Below are positions 8,895 through 16,675 of a DNA stretch of 64,000 nt, piece by piece. The DNA comes from Cohnella xylanilytica (GTDB lineage Bacteria; Bacillota; Bacilli; Paenibacillales; Paenibacillaceae), in NCBI RefSeq assembly GCF_014212175.1, contig NZ_JACJVR010000020.1, positions 1-64,000 on the forward strand, given 5' to 3'. Numbering within the stretch: position 1 is the stretch's first letter; each line of letters opens with the position of its first letter. The translations under genes and the position numbers were made by a program. The notes under the pieces were generated by a model. It did not search any database. It saw only the letters and a list, made by a program, of their open reading frames with translations, and was not told the origin of the DNA.

Positions 8895-9649
8895 CGGGAT
8901 AACTCCTCCTTGAATGGCAGATCTAATAGGGCGGGCAAAGCCTGAATCGACGGAATCGTCGGCTCGTGGGCGATCTCTTCGATTCCGAGCCGGCCGAACC
9001 GGTTGACCAGAACGGCGTCCATGCCGACGGCCGAGCTGCCGACGACGTCGTCGTAATAGTTGTCGCCTACGTACAGGCACTCCTCGGGCGACACCCCGGC
9101 GAGCCGGAAGGAATGCTGGAAGATCTGCTTCGCGGGCTTCTCGCAGCCGACCTCCGAGGAGATGACGATGTGGTCGAAGTAGTCGGCCAGATGGCCTTCC
9201 TTGAGCACTTGGCGGGCGGTGCCGTCCCAATTGCTGATGAGTCCTACGCCGACGTCCCCTTCCTTCAGGGAGCGGAGGACCGATTCGGCGAACGGGTAGG
9301 GCGCCCACTCCGCGCGGAAGCTCTCTTGAAGCTCGCGGAGCCGCCGGTGCTGCTCGAACAGGTCGAAGGCGAGGCCCAGCTTGTAGTTCAGCACTCCGAG
9401 ATACCAGGGGAAGAAGCTCGCGTCTCCCTTGGCGAGGGCGCCCGGATAGTCCCGCATGAACAGCTTATCCGTCAGGTGGTAGGCGATCTCGATGTCCCGC
9501 AGCGACCGGCTCGCGCCGTTCTCCTCCAGGAACCGGCGGAACACTTGCTCTCTGGGCCGGTACACCAGCGTGTAGCCCAGGTCGAACCAGATGAACGATT
9601 TGTTGAACGACTTGTTGAACGATTTGTTGAACGATAGCGATGTGCGCAT
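8891..9649 (-). CDS. HAD-superfamily hydrolase (HAD-IA)
   Basis: Cytoplasmic phosphatase-like protein of 252 residues; substrate unknown. HAD motif I is WFDLGYTL near residue 22: the nucleophile Asp is kept but the usual second Asp is Gly, as in some other HAD-IA members. Motif II is LISNWD, motif III the Lys in CEKPAKQIF, motif IV VGDNYYDD. The N-terminus carries a perfect small peptide repeat, SFNK three times (DNA about 9592-9632), which is not part of the fold. The gene starts after GGAGG, 21 bases downstream of the CocE-type gene, and its stop overlaps the oppA start (ATGA), so it is part of the peptide operon. Confidence 0.85.
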   Translation of the reverse strand: MRTSLSFNKSFNKSFNKSFIWFDLGYTLVYRPREQVFRRFLEENGASRSLRDIEIAYHLTDKLFMRDYPGALAKGDASFFPWYLGVLNYKLGLAFDLFEQHRRLRELQESFRAEWAPYPFAESVLRSLKEGDVGVGLISNWDGTARQVLKEGHLADYFDHIVISSEVGCEKPAKQIFQHSFRLAGVSPEECLYVGDNYYDDVVGSSAVGMDAVLVNRFGRLGIEEIAHEPTIPSIQALPALLDLPFKEELSR

Positions 9650-9670
9650 GAATCCTCCGATGATGGGCGT

Positions 9671-11467
9671 TTATGTAGCGGGGACGACCGGCAGCACGAC
9701 ATGGGACGGATAACGCGAGTCGTGGTAGATCGTCTGCGTCGCCGTCGCGAAGTCCGCTTCGGTGACGTCCCCCGGGTTCGCGATGACGTTCGGGCTGCGG
9801 TCGTAGGTCGGGAACAGCGAGCTCGTGACGTCGATGCGAATGGAATGGCCGCGTTTGAAAACGATCGCCGTGCTTCCGAGAGAGAGCTCGTAGCGGATCA
9901 CCTCGCCGGGCGGCACCGGCTCCCGGCGTTCGAGCGACTCGCGGTAGCTCGCCCGGAAGATGCCCTCCGCCACGTTGTAGGCGGCGCCTCCCGGGTGCAC
10001 GTCGACGAGCTTGGCGACGAAGTCGGTGTCCTCCGCGCTCGTCGCCGCGTACAAGACGACGCGCAGGTCGCCGACGACCTTGACGTCCTCCGTCAGGACG
10101 TCGGAGGTGTAGACGAGCACGTCGTTGCGCACCTCGATCGGCAGCTGGTTGCGCGGCCCCATCGGCGTCAGGTCCGGCACCGCGCCGGAACGCCCGCCCA
10201 AGGCGGGAACCGGAATGGAAGGGTGGTAGACGTAGACGTCGGGATGCTCCTCCCCGGGCGGCTCGGCGGACAGCCGGCCGTCTCCGTTGATCGAGTTGGC
10301 GCGGCTCTCGCTGCGGAGGTAGAACGGCGTATCTACGGCTTTAAGCGGCGGCCACTGTCCGACCTGCTCCCAGTTGTTGTCGCCCATGACGAAGTAGCGG
10401 ATGGGCGGTTCTTCGCGCCAGGCGTCTTCGTCATCCTTGAGCCACCGGTCGAACCAGCGCAGCTGGAGCTCGTCGATCCGGTTCGCCGCTTCCGGGCCGA
10501 AGTCGAGCTCGCCGACGTACCTCGACCACGGCATATGGAACCACGGCTCGACGAGCAGGTACTGGTTCTCCCTGGCCAGCTTGGTCGCTCCCCGGGCCCG
10601 GACGCCGAGGAAGTTCTCGATCGTGCCGTCCAGGAACAGGTCGTACCAGCCGGCCAGATGGAGCGCGGGCACTTCGATCCGGTCGTAGGCGTCCTTGAGC
10701 GACTGCCCCTGCCAGAATTCGTCCCGCGTCGGGTGGTCCAGCCATTCCTTGTAGAACGGGAACAGCTCGCTCTTCACGCCGGGCGTGCGGCTTAGCGGCA
10801 GATGCTTGTAGAGGCCGTGGATGCCGGCGTAGCTCGCGTTGATCTCGGCCAGCCAGTCGAGCCGCTTCCGCCGGATGGCGGAGTCCTGGCTGGCGAACAG
10901 CGCCCACGAGAGCGAGCTGGCCAAGGAGAACGCGCCGTTGCGGTAGGCGCGGCCCTGGAACGAGTCGGAGCCGATCATGCCGGGGGCGATGCAGGCCAGG
11001 TGCGGCGGCCGCTCGGCGGCGGCGAGCCATTGGGTCGCTCCGACGTAGGAGAAGCCGTACATGCCGACCTTGGGGATCGCGTAGGGCAGGGAGGCGGCCC
11101 ACTCCACCGTGTCGTAGCCGTCTTCGCCTTCGGCCGAGTACGGGCGGAACTCGCCGTCCGACGTCCATCTTCCGCGCGTATCCTGGACGACGACCACATA
11201 GCCGTGGGCGGCGTACCAGGTCGGGTGCGCGTAGTTCATCGTCTGGGCGTCGTCTTTGTTGTAGGGGGTTCTCATGACGAGAACCGGATGCTTGGCGGTC
11301 CCTTCCGGGCGGTAGACGTCGGCCTTGAGAAGCGTTCCGTCGCGCATCGGGACCGAGACGTTTTTCTCCACGATCAGGTTCGCCAGAGCGGTTCGGGTTC
11401 TCGAGGAGCCGGGGCTTCCGGTTCCGGTTGTGGGTGGGGCTCCGTTTGTCGTCGAGGTTGCGGACAT
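9671..11467 (-). CDS. CocE/NonD-type serine hydrolase, X-Pro dipeptidyl-peptidase (S15) family
   Basis: A 598-residue alpha/beta hydrolase predicted to cleave peptides or acyl esters. The nucleophile elbow is GFSYVG with Ser at about residue 140, preceded by the VQDTRGRWTSDGEF segment that forms the oxyanion region in CocE enzymes; the C-terminal part (IRYELSLGSTAIVFKRGHSIRIDV) matches the family jelly-roll domain. No signal peptide is seen. The ATG at 11467 follows GGAG by 8 bases; a longer in-frame extension reaches back through the leader hairpin. As first gene of the run ending in oppABCDF, it probably processes imported peptides. Confidence 0.87.
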   Translation of the reverse strand: MSATSTTNGAPPTTGTGSPGSSRTRTALANLIVEKNVSVPMRDGTLLKADVYRPEGTAKHPVLVMRTPYNKDDAQTMNYAHPTWYAAHGYVVVVQDTRGRWTSDGEFRPYSAEGEDGYDTVEWAASLPYAIPKVGMYGFSYVGATQWLAAAERPPHLACIAPGMIGSDSFQGRAYRNGAFSLASSLSWALFASQDSAIRRKRLDWLAEINASYAGIHGLYKHLPLSRTPGVKSELFPFYKEWLDHPTRDEFWQGQSLKDAYDRIEVPALHLAGWYDLFLDGTIENFLGVRARGATKLARENQYLLVEPWFHMPWSRYVGELDFGPEAANRIDELQLRWFDRWLKDDEDAWREEPPIRYFVMGDNNWEQVGQWPPLKAVDTPFYLRSESRANSINGDGRLSAEPPGEEHPDVYVYHPSIPVPALGGRSGAVPDLTPMGPRNQLPIEVRNDVLVYTSDVLTEDVKVVGDLRVVLYAATSAEDTDFVAKLVDVHPGGAAYNVAEGIFRASYRESLERREPVPPGEVIRYELSLGSTAIVFKRGHSIRIDVTSSLFPTYDRSPNVIANPGDVTEADFATATQTIYHDSRYPSHVVLPVVPAT

Positions 11468-11489
11468 CTCATCATCTCCATCGCGGGGT

Positions 11490-11532
11490 ATAAAAAAAGG
11501 AGATGCCACAGAAGCGTCCGCTTCGTGCATCT
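11490..11532 (-). terminator. Leader terminator/attenuator hairpin upstream of the CocE-opp operon
   Basis: On the minus strand GGAGATGC pairs with GCATCTCC, extended by GAAGCG/CGCTTC with small bulges, and is followed by seven T residues. There is no minus-strand gene upstream, so the hairpin lies between the promoter near 11592-11621 and the first gene, the arrangement of a transcription attenuator. The left arm repeats the GGAGATG of the true ribosome-binding site. Confidence 0.65.
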
Positions 11533-11591
11533 CCGGTCGACCGGTCAATACAAGAATTCCTAGTACAATAATATGAATTAAGATGAGTTTG

Positions 11592-11621
11592 ATTCTAGCA
11601 CAGGTGCTTCGCGACCGTCAA
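11592..11621 (-). promoter_or_regulatory. SigA-type promoter for the CocE-opp operon
   Basis: Minus strand: -35 TTGACG at 11621-11616, 18-base spacer, -10 TAGAAT at 11597-11592. Transcription would start near 11585, giving a leader of about 118 bases containing the hairpin at 11498-11532. Confidence 0.6.
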
Positions 11622-11790
11622 CCGTTATCCTTCAACCGTTATCCATCAGCCACCTTCCACCTTCAACCTTCAAAGCCTACGCCGCCCCGGACGCCTCTAC
11701 GCGAAAGATGGGTCGGGTTTGGCTCGCCGCTGTTCTCTCCGGTATGATAGAACTAGCGGATATTCATCGGAACGAGGGGGAGTGGAACGT

Positions 11791-12207
11791 ATGAGCGACC
11801 GGATTTTTACGCCGGAGGAAGCCAATGCCTTGCTGCCGCGGCTTCGGGAGGAGCTGCGCGGGCTGCAGGAGATGACCGACGAGTACGAGGAGCGGATGAT
11901 CGCGCTGCGGAAGAAGAAAGCGGAAGCGGGAACGCGGACCGGGGGAGGAGCCGCCGGCGGCGGCGACCCGTTCTTCGAGGAAGAAGGGCGGCTCGACTTC
12001 ATGCGGATGGAGATCGAGATGGCGATCGGGAACTTCGGCCGCCACGGCGTGCTGCTCAAGATGATCCACCCGGGGCTCATCGACTTCCCGGCCCTGGTGA
12101 ACGGGGAGGCGGCGCTGATCTGCTGGAAGGAAGGCGAGGAGCGCGCGACCCATTACCACGGCTGGCAGGACGGGTTCGCGGGGAGAAGGCCGCTGCCGTC
12201 CGAATAA
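11791..12207 (+). CDS. DUF2203 family protein
   Basis: Small cytoplasmic protein of 138 residues. The start RIFTPEEANALLPRLREEL and the end segment HPGLIDFPAL...CWKEGE...HGW are the hallmarks of DUF2203, a family of unknown function. A Gly/Ala-rich insert near residues 52-58 separates two helical parts. The ATG at 11791 follows GGGGGAG; upstream in-frame codons have no site. It stands alone, divergent from the peptide operon and 60 bases before the Hsp20 gene. Confidence 0.85.
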   Translation: MSDRIFTPEEANALLPRLREELRGLQEMTDEYEERMIALRKKKAEAGTRTGGGAAGGGDPFFEEEGRLDFMRMEIEMAIGNFGRHGVLLKMIHPGLIDFPALVNGEAALICWKEGEERATHYHGWQDGFAGRRPLPSE

Positions 12208-12267
12208 GCTCGGTGCGATTCGGGCAATACATACTTGGATCGCAAGAGACCAAGGAGGGATTGTCCT

Positions 12268-12711
12268 ATGGCATTGGTACCGTACGAGCCGTTCCGCCAT
12301 CTGGATCATTTCCGGAGGGAGATCGATCGCCTCTTCTCCGACGAGAATTCCCTGTTCAAGTCAGGCTGGGGCCAGGGGCTCGGCCGCATCGACATCGACG
12401 TCTACGAGACCGAGAACGAAGTCGTCGCTTCCTGCGACATTCCGGGCTTGGAGAAGAAGGAAGACGTGAACATCGACATCGACAACAACATCCTCTCGAT
12501 CAGCGGCACGCTGAACCGGGTGAACGAAGTGAAGGAAGAGCACATGCATCGCCGCGAGCGGTACGTCGGGCGCTTCCAGCGCTCGGTCGGCCTGCCCGCG
12601 AACGTGTCGCCGGAAGGCGTGAAGGCGAGCTACAAGAACGGCGTGCTCGAAGTGCGGATGCCGAAGCTGAAGGGCGACTCAAAGCGCCGCATCGACGTGG
12701 AGTTCCACTGA
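12268..12711 (+). CDS. Hsp20/alpha-crystallin small heat-shock protein
   Basis: ATP-independent holding chaperone, 147 residues. The alpha-crystallin domain runs from about residue 40 (IDIDVYETENEVV) to 140, with PGLEKKEDVNI and the conserved GVLEVRMPK motif before the beta-9 strand; the short C-terminal tail lacks an obvious I-x-I/V motif but ends RIDVEFH. Start ATG follows AAGGAGGG. No CIRCE or CtsR box is evident upstream. A strong terminator follows. Confidence 0.93.
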   Translation: MALVPYEPFRHLDHFRREIDRLFSDENSLFKSGWGQGLGRIDIDVYETENEVVASCDIPGLEKKEDVNIDIDNNILSISGTLNRVNEVKEEHMHRRERYVGRFQRSVGLPANVSPEGVKASYKNGVLEVRMPKLKGDSKRRIDVEFH

Positions 12712-12755
12712 CCCGGGATAGCGATGGATAAGCGATGGAAAAGCGAATGGATCGG

Positions 12756-12785
12756 ACCCGGAGGGCGCCCCCTCCGGGTTTTCGC
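12756..12785 (+). terminator. Rho-independent terminator after hsp20
   Basis: ACCCGGAGGG and CCCTCCGGGT form a 10-bp stem around CGCC, followed by TTTTCG. Confidence 0.8.
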
Positions 12786-12810
12786 TTGTTACCTTCGCGG
12801 CGCCGTTTCC

Positions 12811-13146
12811 CAACAAGCGGAAAAAACCGTCTTGTTCGGCTCAAACGCGCCGCGAACCCGCCCAACAAGCGGAAAAACCCGTCTTGTTCGGCTCATCCGC
12901 ACCGCGAGCCCGTCCAACAAGCGGAAAAACCCGTCTTGTTCGGCTCATCCGCGCCGCGAGCCCGCCCAACAAGCGGAAAAACCCGTCTTGTTGGCCCCAT
13001 CCACACCGCAAGCCCGTCCAACAAGCAGAAAAAACCGTCTTGTTCGGCTCATCCGCACCGCGAACCCGCCCAACAAGCGGAAAAACCCGTCTTGTTCGGC
13101 TCATCCGCACCGCGAACCCGCCCAACAAGCGGAAAAATCCGTCTTA
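12811..13146 (+). repeat. Seven-copy 52-bp tandem repeat, each unit with a hairpin
   Basis: Copies begin at 12811, 12863, 12915, 12967, 13019, 13071 and 13123, exactly 52 bases apart; the last is partial. Each contains AACAAGCGGAAAAACCCG followed by TCTTGTT, so AACAAG(CGG) can pair with (CCG)CTTGTT around an A-rich loop. The other half of the unit (CGGCTCATCCGCACCGCG and variants) is also conserved, with a few point changes between copies. The unit has no stop codon in several frames and 52 is not a multiple of three, so long frames run through it on both strands; I regard these as non-coding. Confidence 0.9.
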
Positions 13147-13166
13147 TCGAGCGGGCTCGGTCCCCT

Positions 13167-13298
13167 TCATCGCTTGCTCTTCTTCGATGCGATCCAGAAG
13201 GCGAGGATGACGAGAGGGATGGCGATGATCCACGGGATGTTGATCGTGCCGCCTACGATGACAGCCAACGCCGAAACCACGACGATACCGATGATCAT
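13167..13298 (-). CDS. Small membrane protein, 43 residues
   Basis: A short frame beginning MIIGIVVVSALAV, then a Gly-Gly-Thr turn, a second hydrophobic stretch (WIIAIPLVILAFWIA) and a Lys/Ser/Arg tail. Two transmembrane helices with a cytoplasmic basic end are predicted. An AGAGG site lies 10 bases before the ATG. I do not recognise a family; such small hydrophobic proteins are common in this group of bacteria. It ends just beside the tandem-repeat array. Confidence 0.55.
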   Translation of the reverse strand: MIIGIVVVSALAVIVGGTINIPWIIAIPLVILAFWIASKKSKR

Positions 13299-13392
13299 GT
13301 ACAAGCAGCCTCTTCCGAAAGTCTCCACTTATCCGCTCCCCGAAGCTTTTTTCGATAAATACGTTCACCGCGGGGATCGCGTTGCGATCATG

Positions 13393-13428
13393 AAGAGAAC
13401 CCTTGCCCGATGGGGTAAGGGTTCTTCG
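13393..13428 (-). terminator. Hairpin after the pentapeptide-repeat gene
   Basis: AACCCTT..CCC pairs with GGG..AAGGGTT around GATG. There is no clear T run, so termination is inferred from position only. Confidence 0.45.
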
Positions 13429-13437
13429 CCGTCGATA

Positions 13438-13854
13438 TTACTTGGCTTGCGCCTTCTCGTACTCCTTCAGCAGATCCTCTACCAGGATGCCGTTGATGGT
13501 CATGCCCGACAGGTTGCACATGCTGATCGACACTCCGCTCAGGTTGCAATCCTCGATCCGGCTGCCGGCCAAGTAACAATTCTCGAATCGGAGCGGCCGC
13601 TGCACGGCGTTCGGCACATGGTTCGGATGCCCTTCGGGCGGCAAGCCGATATTGCGGATATAGGCGCCTCCAAGCTGGGCCCCGTCGATCTCCAGATCGC
13701 TCAGGTTCGCGTCCGTGATCTTCGTGCCGGCCAGCGTCACGTTGTTCACGCGCCAGCGCTGCAGGCTGACGTTATCGAGCGTGGAATCGTCCAGGCAAGC
13801 GTTGCGCACGTCCAGTCTCTTCGCGGTATCGGCGAATTGAAGCGTTTCCACCAT
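13438..13854 (-). CDS. Pentapeptide-repeat protein
   Basis: A 138-residue cytoplasmic protein made largely of A(D/N)LXX-type repeats: CLDDSTLDNVSLQ, TKITDANLSDLEIDGAQLGGAYI and CYLAGSRIEDCNLSGVSIS give about eight coils of the right-handed quadrilateral beta-helix. Function unknown; proteins of this type sometimes mimic DNA (gyrase protection), but nothing in the context supports that here. It starts at an ATG preceded by GGAGGAT. Confidence 0.85.
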   Translation of the reverse strand: MVETLQFADTAKRLDVRNACLDDSTLDNVSLQRWRVNNVTLAGTKITDANLSDLEIDGAQLGGAYIRNIGLPPEGHPNHVPNAVQRPLRFENCYLAGSRIEDCNLSGVSISMCNLSGMTINGILVEDLLKEYEKAQAK

Positions 13855-13965
13855 TCATCCTCCTCCGGTCCCAAAATCTTTCTTTTTAGGCGGATTATCT
13901 ACTCATTTTGCTAAAATAAATGTACCATGTATGGAAGAGAATGTATACGGAGAGGGCGAAGGAAC

Positions 13966-14382
13966 GTGCATCGGCGTGCGGACGTTTATCTTTTGAATAT
14001 CATTCATGCGGTTGTATTTGGAGGTTTGTATTTTGTCCCGCTGAACCTTCTAGATGGCGATCATGATTACTTGGACGGCATTGGCTTCCTGGCCGTTTGG
14101 ATAGTCGACTATAACCGCCGTCTGCGCAAGGAAGACTACTTCGTCGACCGTCTATCTTCCCCGATCTGGGACAAGCGGGACTTGTGGATTCCGCTGTGGA
14201 TGCCGATCGTAATCGGCTTGTTGTTCGGGCTGCTGGAAGGATGGGGCAAGCTGTGGCAAGGAGTGGTGTTCGGAATCGTCTTCTCCGCCGGGCATCTACT
14301 CTTCCGGTGGGCCGAATTCGCGTACATCCGGAAATGCTCGAAGAAGAAGAGCGGTCCCGAGAGCCCTCCGTCCGGCGTGTAG
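13966..14382 (+). CDS. Small integral membrane protein, unknown function
   Basis: About 138 residues if started at the GTG at 13966, which has GA-rich Shine-Dalgarno-like sequence (GAGGGCGAAGG) in front; the in-frame ATG at 13927 has none. Hydrophobic helices occur near the N-terminus (NIIHAVVFGGLYFVPL), centre (PLWMPIVIGLLFGLLEG) and C-terminal half (GVVFGIVFSAGHLLF), with charged DYNRRLRKEDYF between. No family recognised. The following 280 bases to the protease terminator hold no gene that I can support. Confidence 0.6.
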   Translation: MHRRADVYLLNIIHAVVFGGLYFVPLNLLDGDHDYLDGIGFLAVWIVDYNRRLRKEDYFVDRLSSPIWDKRDLWIPLWMPIVIGLLFGLLEGWGKLWQGVVFGIVFSAGHLLFRWAEFAYIRKCSKKKSGPESPPSGV

Positions 14383-14624
14383 AGCTGGAAGAAGGTCCCT
14401 ATGCCTCTCCGGAATATCGCGCTGTGATTCATAGCGCCTCATCGCCGGGAACGGCAAGGTCGACGAAGCCGTATGACGGGAGCTAGACCAATTAGATCGG
14501 AACATCGACGGTGGCGCGAACGACATGCAAGCACTCCCCACGCGGCGACTCAAACAATTTTTGGCAAAAAAACAAACCGATCTTATCACGCTCCCGGGAG
14601 TTGTTCAAGGCGCTACGCCTACAT

Positions 14625-14656
14625 AAAAAGCCGACCCGTAAGGAATCCGGATCGGC
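14625..14656 (-). terminator. Terminator of the M4 protease gene
   Basis: On the minus strand GCCGA and TCGGC flank an imperfect inner stem, followed by five T residues, eight bases past the stop codon. Confidence 0.65.
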
Positions 14657-14663
14657 CCATTGT

Positions 14664-15713
14664 CTAAACGCTTGCCAAGCTGTAGACGCCTACCGCGCGG
14701 AACGATTCCTTGACCGCCTTAACGGCAATCTCGGGAAGTTTGCCTTGGTTCGTCAACAGCCCGGCTGCCTTCAGAATGCTCTCGAAGGCGTCGCTGAAGG
14801 CGGCGTCGGGCTTCATGATGGTTTTGTCTTTCCAAGCCGTGTACCACAGAACAGCGGCGGAGTCGGTGCCGATCTCGAGCGCGGTCAGGTAGAAGGCTTT
14901 GTTCGGGATGCCGCAGTTGATGTGCACGCCGCGGTTGTCCAACTTCCCCGTGTCCTTGAATCCGTCCATATGGCTCGGCTGGGGATCGTCTTCCATGGCG
15001 GTTCCCGGCGCTTTCAGCGATCGCAGAGCCACGCCTTTGAATTCCGGACCTACGATCTCGTCCCCGATGAGCCAATCGGCCGTCTCGGCGGTTTGGCCCT
15101 TCGCGCGCTGCTTGACGGCGCTGCCGATCGCGTCGGAGAAGTGCTCGTCCAACGCGCCCGATTGGAACGTATAACGCAGTCCGTTCACGTGCTGCGTGAT
15201 TCCGTGCGTCAGCTCGTGCGCGACCACTTCGAGGCTCTTGACGAATCCGGTGAGCTGGCGCCCGTCCGCGTCTCCGAAGATCATGATCTTCGTCTCGGGG
15301 ATCCATTCGGCGTTCCCGTAATGTCTTCCGTAGTTCACGTAGAAGCGCAGGTCATGGCCCCGATCGTCCACGGAATTGCGGCCGAGCACGTGCTTGAAGT
15401 AACCGAGAGTATGCCCGGCGTTGTCGTACGCCGCGTTCACGTCCTCGTCGTGCGTCGGCGGCTGCCCTTCGCCGCGTACGAGGTTGTTCCGGATCTTCGG
15501 CACGTTCCGACAATCGAAAATCATACGTTCCGCGCGGCCGTCATCGTCCCGGTCGCGCTCGGGCCCGGCGCCGGATCGGGCGAACGAATCGATCTCTTCG
15601 CGCAGGACCCTCCTCTCGTCCAGCGTCTCCGCCGCTTCCCTGCTCCCTTCCTCCGACCATCGTTCCAACAGATACGTCGGCACGAAGCCGTCTTTGCGAG
15701 AACTCCCGTTCAT
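14664..15713 (-). CDS. Protealysin-like M4 (thermolysin family) metalloprotease
   Basis: A 349-residue zinc protease. The zinc site HELTH (in VVAHELTHGITQH) and the third ligand Glu in GALDEHFSDAIG are intact, as is the catalytic His region NRGVHINCGIPNKAFYL. There is no signal peptide and no long FTP propeptide; the first ~45 residues (PTYLLERW...[14 protein letters not shown]) resemble the short propeptide of the protealysin subgroup, whose members are often intracellular or exported unconventionally. Start ATG after GGAGGA. Divergent from the TetR gene. No emfourin-type inhibitor gene is recognisable next to it. Confidence 0.9.
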   Translation of the reverse strand: MNGSSRKDGFVPTYLLERWSEEGSREAAETLDERRVLREEIDSFARSGAGPERDRDDDGRAERMIFDCRNVPKIRNNLVRGEGQPPTHDEDVNAAYDNAGHTLGYFKHVLGRNSVDDRGHDLRFYVNYGRHYGNAEWIPETKIMIFGDADGRQLTGFVKSLEVVAHELTHGITQHVNGLRYTFQSGALDEHFSDAIGSAVKQRAKGQTAETADWLIGDEIVGPEFKGVALRSLKAPGTAMEDDPQPSHMDGFKDTGKLDNRGVHINCGIPNKAFYLTALEIGTDSAAVLWYTAWKDKTIMKPDAAFSDAFESILKAAGLLTNQGKLPEIAVKAVKESFRAVGVYSLASV

Positions 15714-15796
15714 TGCCCACTCCTCCTTCGATAGCCTAATCTCCAGTAGAGAGTATGAGCGTAATCGGAATCGCGTACTCGGAACGGCGAGAATAT

Positions 15797-15825
15797 TTGA
15801 CAGATCGATACAAAATTCATATCCT
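15797..15825 (+). promoter_or_regulatory. SigA-type promoter of the TetR regulator gene
   Basis: TTGACA at 15797-15802, 17-base spacer, TATCCT at 15820-15825, about 40 bases before the start codon of the regulator. Confidence 0.65.
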
Positions 15826-15866
15826 AGAGGCAACGAGCAATGAACGGATAAGAGGAGGCGTCCCCG

Positions 15867-16454
15867 ATGAGCAAAAGCGGAAGGCCCCGCGAATTCAAAG
15901 ATACCGCCGTGATCGACGCCGCTATCGAGGTGTTCTGGTCCCGCGGGTACGAAGCCTGCTCGACGGACGATCTGTGCAAGGAGACGGGACTGGGCCGGGG
16001 CAGCTTGTACAATGCGTTCGGAAGCAAGCACGAGCTGTATGAGCAGGCGCTTGCCCGCTATCATCAGGTGGGGATCTCGACCCAACTGGATATTTTGAAG
16101 GCCGACAAGCCGGTGAAGGAACGGCTGAGAGAGCTGTTGGAATGGGAGATCCGGGAGAATTCCGCGGCGAAGGACCGGGGATGCCTGCTGATCAACGCCT
16201 CGGCCGAGCGGGGCAAGTCCGACCCGTCCGTGGAGCGGATTTTCAACCAACACGTGAACCTGCTGGAGCGGGCGATCGAAGAAGCGATGACCGAGGGGCA
16301 GTCGAACGGGGAGATTCCCGCGGACCGCGACGCGGGCGAGCTCACCGCCCTTTATCTGAGCAGTTACTACGGCCTTCGGGTGCTGCATTCGGGAACGATG
16401 AATCGCGAGCTGACCGCGCGGATCGTCGACGGAATTTTGGCCGCCATCTTCTAG
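15867..16454 (+). CDS. TetR/AcrR family transcriptional regulator
   Basis: DNA-binding repressor of 195 residues. The N-terminal HTH (VIDAAIEVFWSRGYEACST...GLGRGSLYNAFGSKHELYEQAL) is at residues 12-62; the rest is a helical ligand/dimer domain resembling TetR_C members of the YdhM/YxaF kind. ATG preceded by AGAGGAGG. It lies directly upstream of an MFS exporter gene whose leader carries two copies of a palindromic operator, so it probably represses that exporter (and responds to its substrate). Confidence 0.9.
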   Translation: MSKSGRPREFKDTAVIDAAIEVFWSRGYEACSTDDLCKETGLGRGSLYNAFGSKHELYEQALARYHQVGISTQLDILKADKPVKERLRELLEWEIRENSAAKDRGCLLINASAERGKSDPSVERIFNQHVNLLERAIEEAMTEGQSNGEIPADRDAGELTALYLSSYYGLRVLHSGTMNRELTARIVDGILAAIF

Positions 16455-16558
16455 AGGCATGGGGAAGCAAGCCGTGTCGGGGACTTGGGGCTGCGCTTAC
16501 TTCGGAAGCAGTCGGAAGCGGAATGCTGCCGGAGGGACGCGGCTTTTTCGGGGCCAAT

Positions 16559-16578
16559 TTTGTACTATTCGTTACAAA
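16559..16578. promoter_or_regulatory. Operator-like palindrome 1 (TTTGTA-N8-TACAAA)
   Basis: Perfect 6-bp inverted repeat with an 8-base centre CTATTCGT, matching the second site at 16625 in arm sequence, spacing and most of the centre. Likely binding site of the adjacent TetR protein. Confidence 0.6.
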
Positions 16579-16624
16579 TCCGAGTCTGGCATAACTAAGG
16601 CAAGGAGGGGATGGCGCGCCTATT

Positions 16625-16644
16625 TTTGTACTGTTTATTACAAA
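16625..16644. promoter_or_regulatory. Operator-like palindrome 2 (TTTGTA-N8-TACAAA)
   Basis: Same 6+8+6 architecture with centre CTGTTTAT, 66 bases downstream of site 1 and about 32 bases before the MFS start codon, a position where binding would block initiation. Confidence 0.6.
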
Positions 16645-16675
16645 AAAATCAAAACCTATAAAGGAGTTGTTGGCT

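Noticed and set aside
12811-13146. CRISPR array
   Set aside because: The period is exactly 52 bp and the would-be spacers are nearly identical between copies; no cas genes are present.
12724-13914. Long open frames through the 52-bp repeats (both strands)
   Set aside because: The repeat lacks stops and its length cycles the frame; the products are repetitive Arg/Pro/Ser-rich sequence without a ribosome-binding site.
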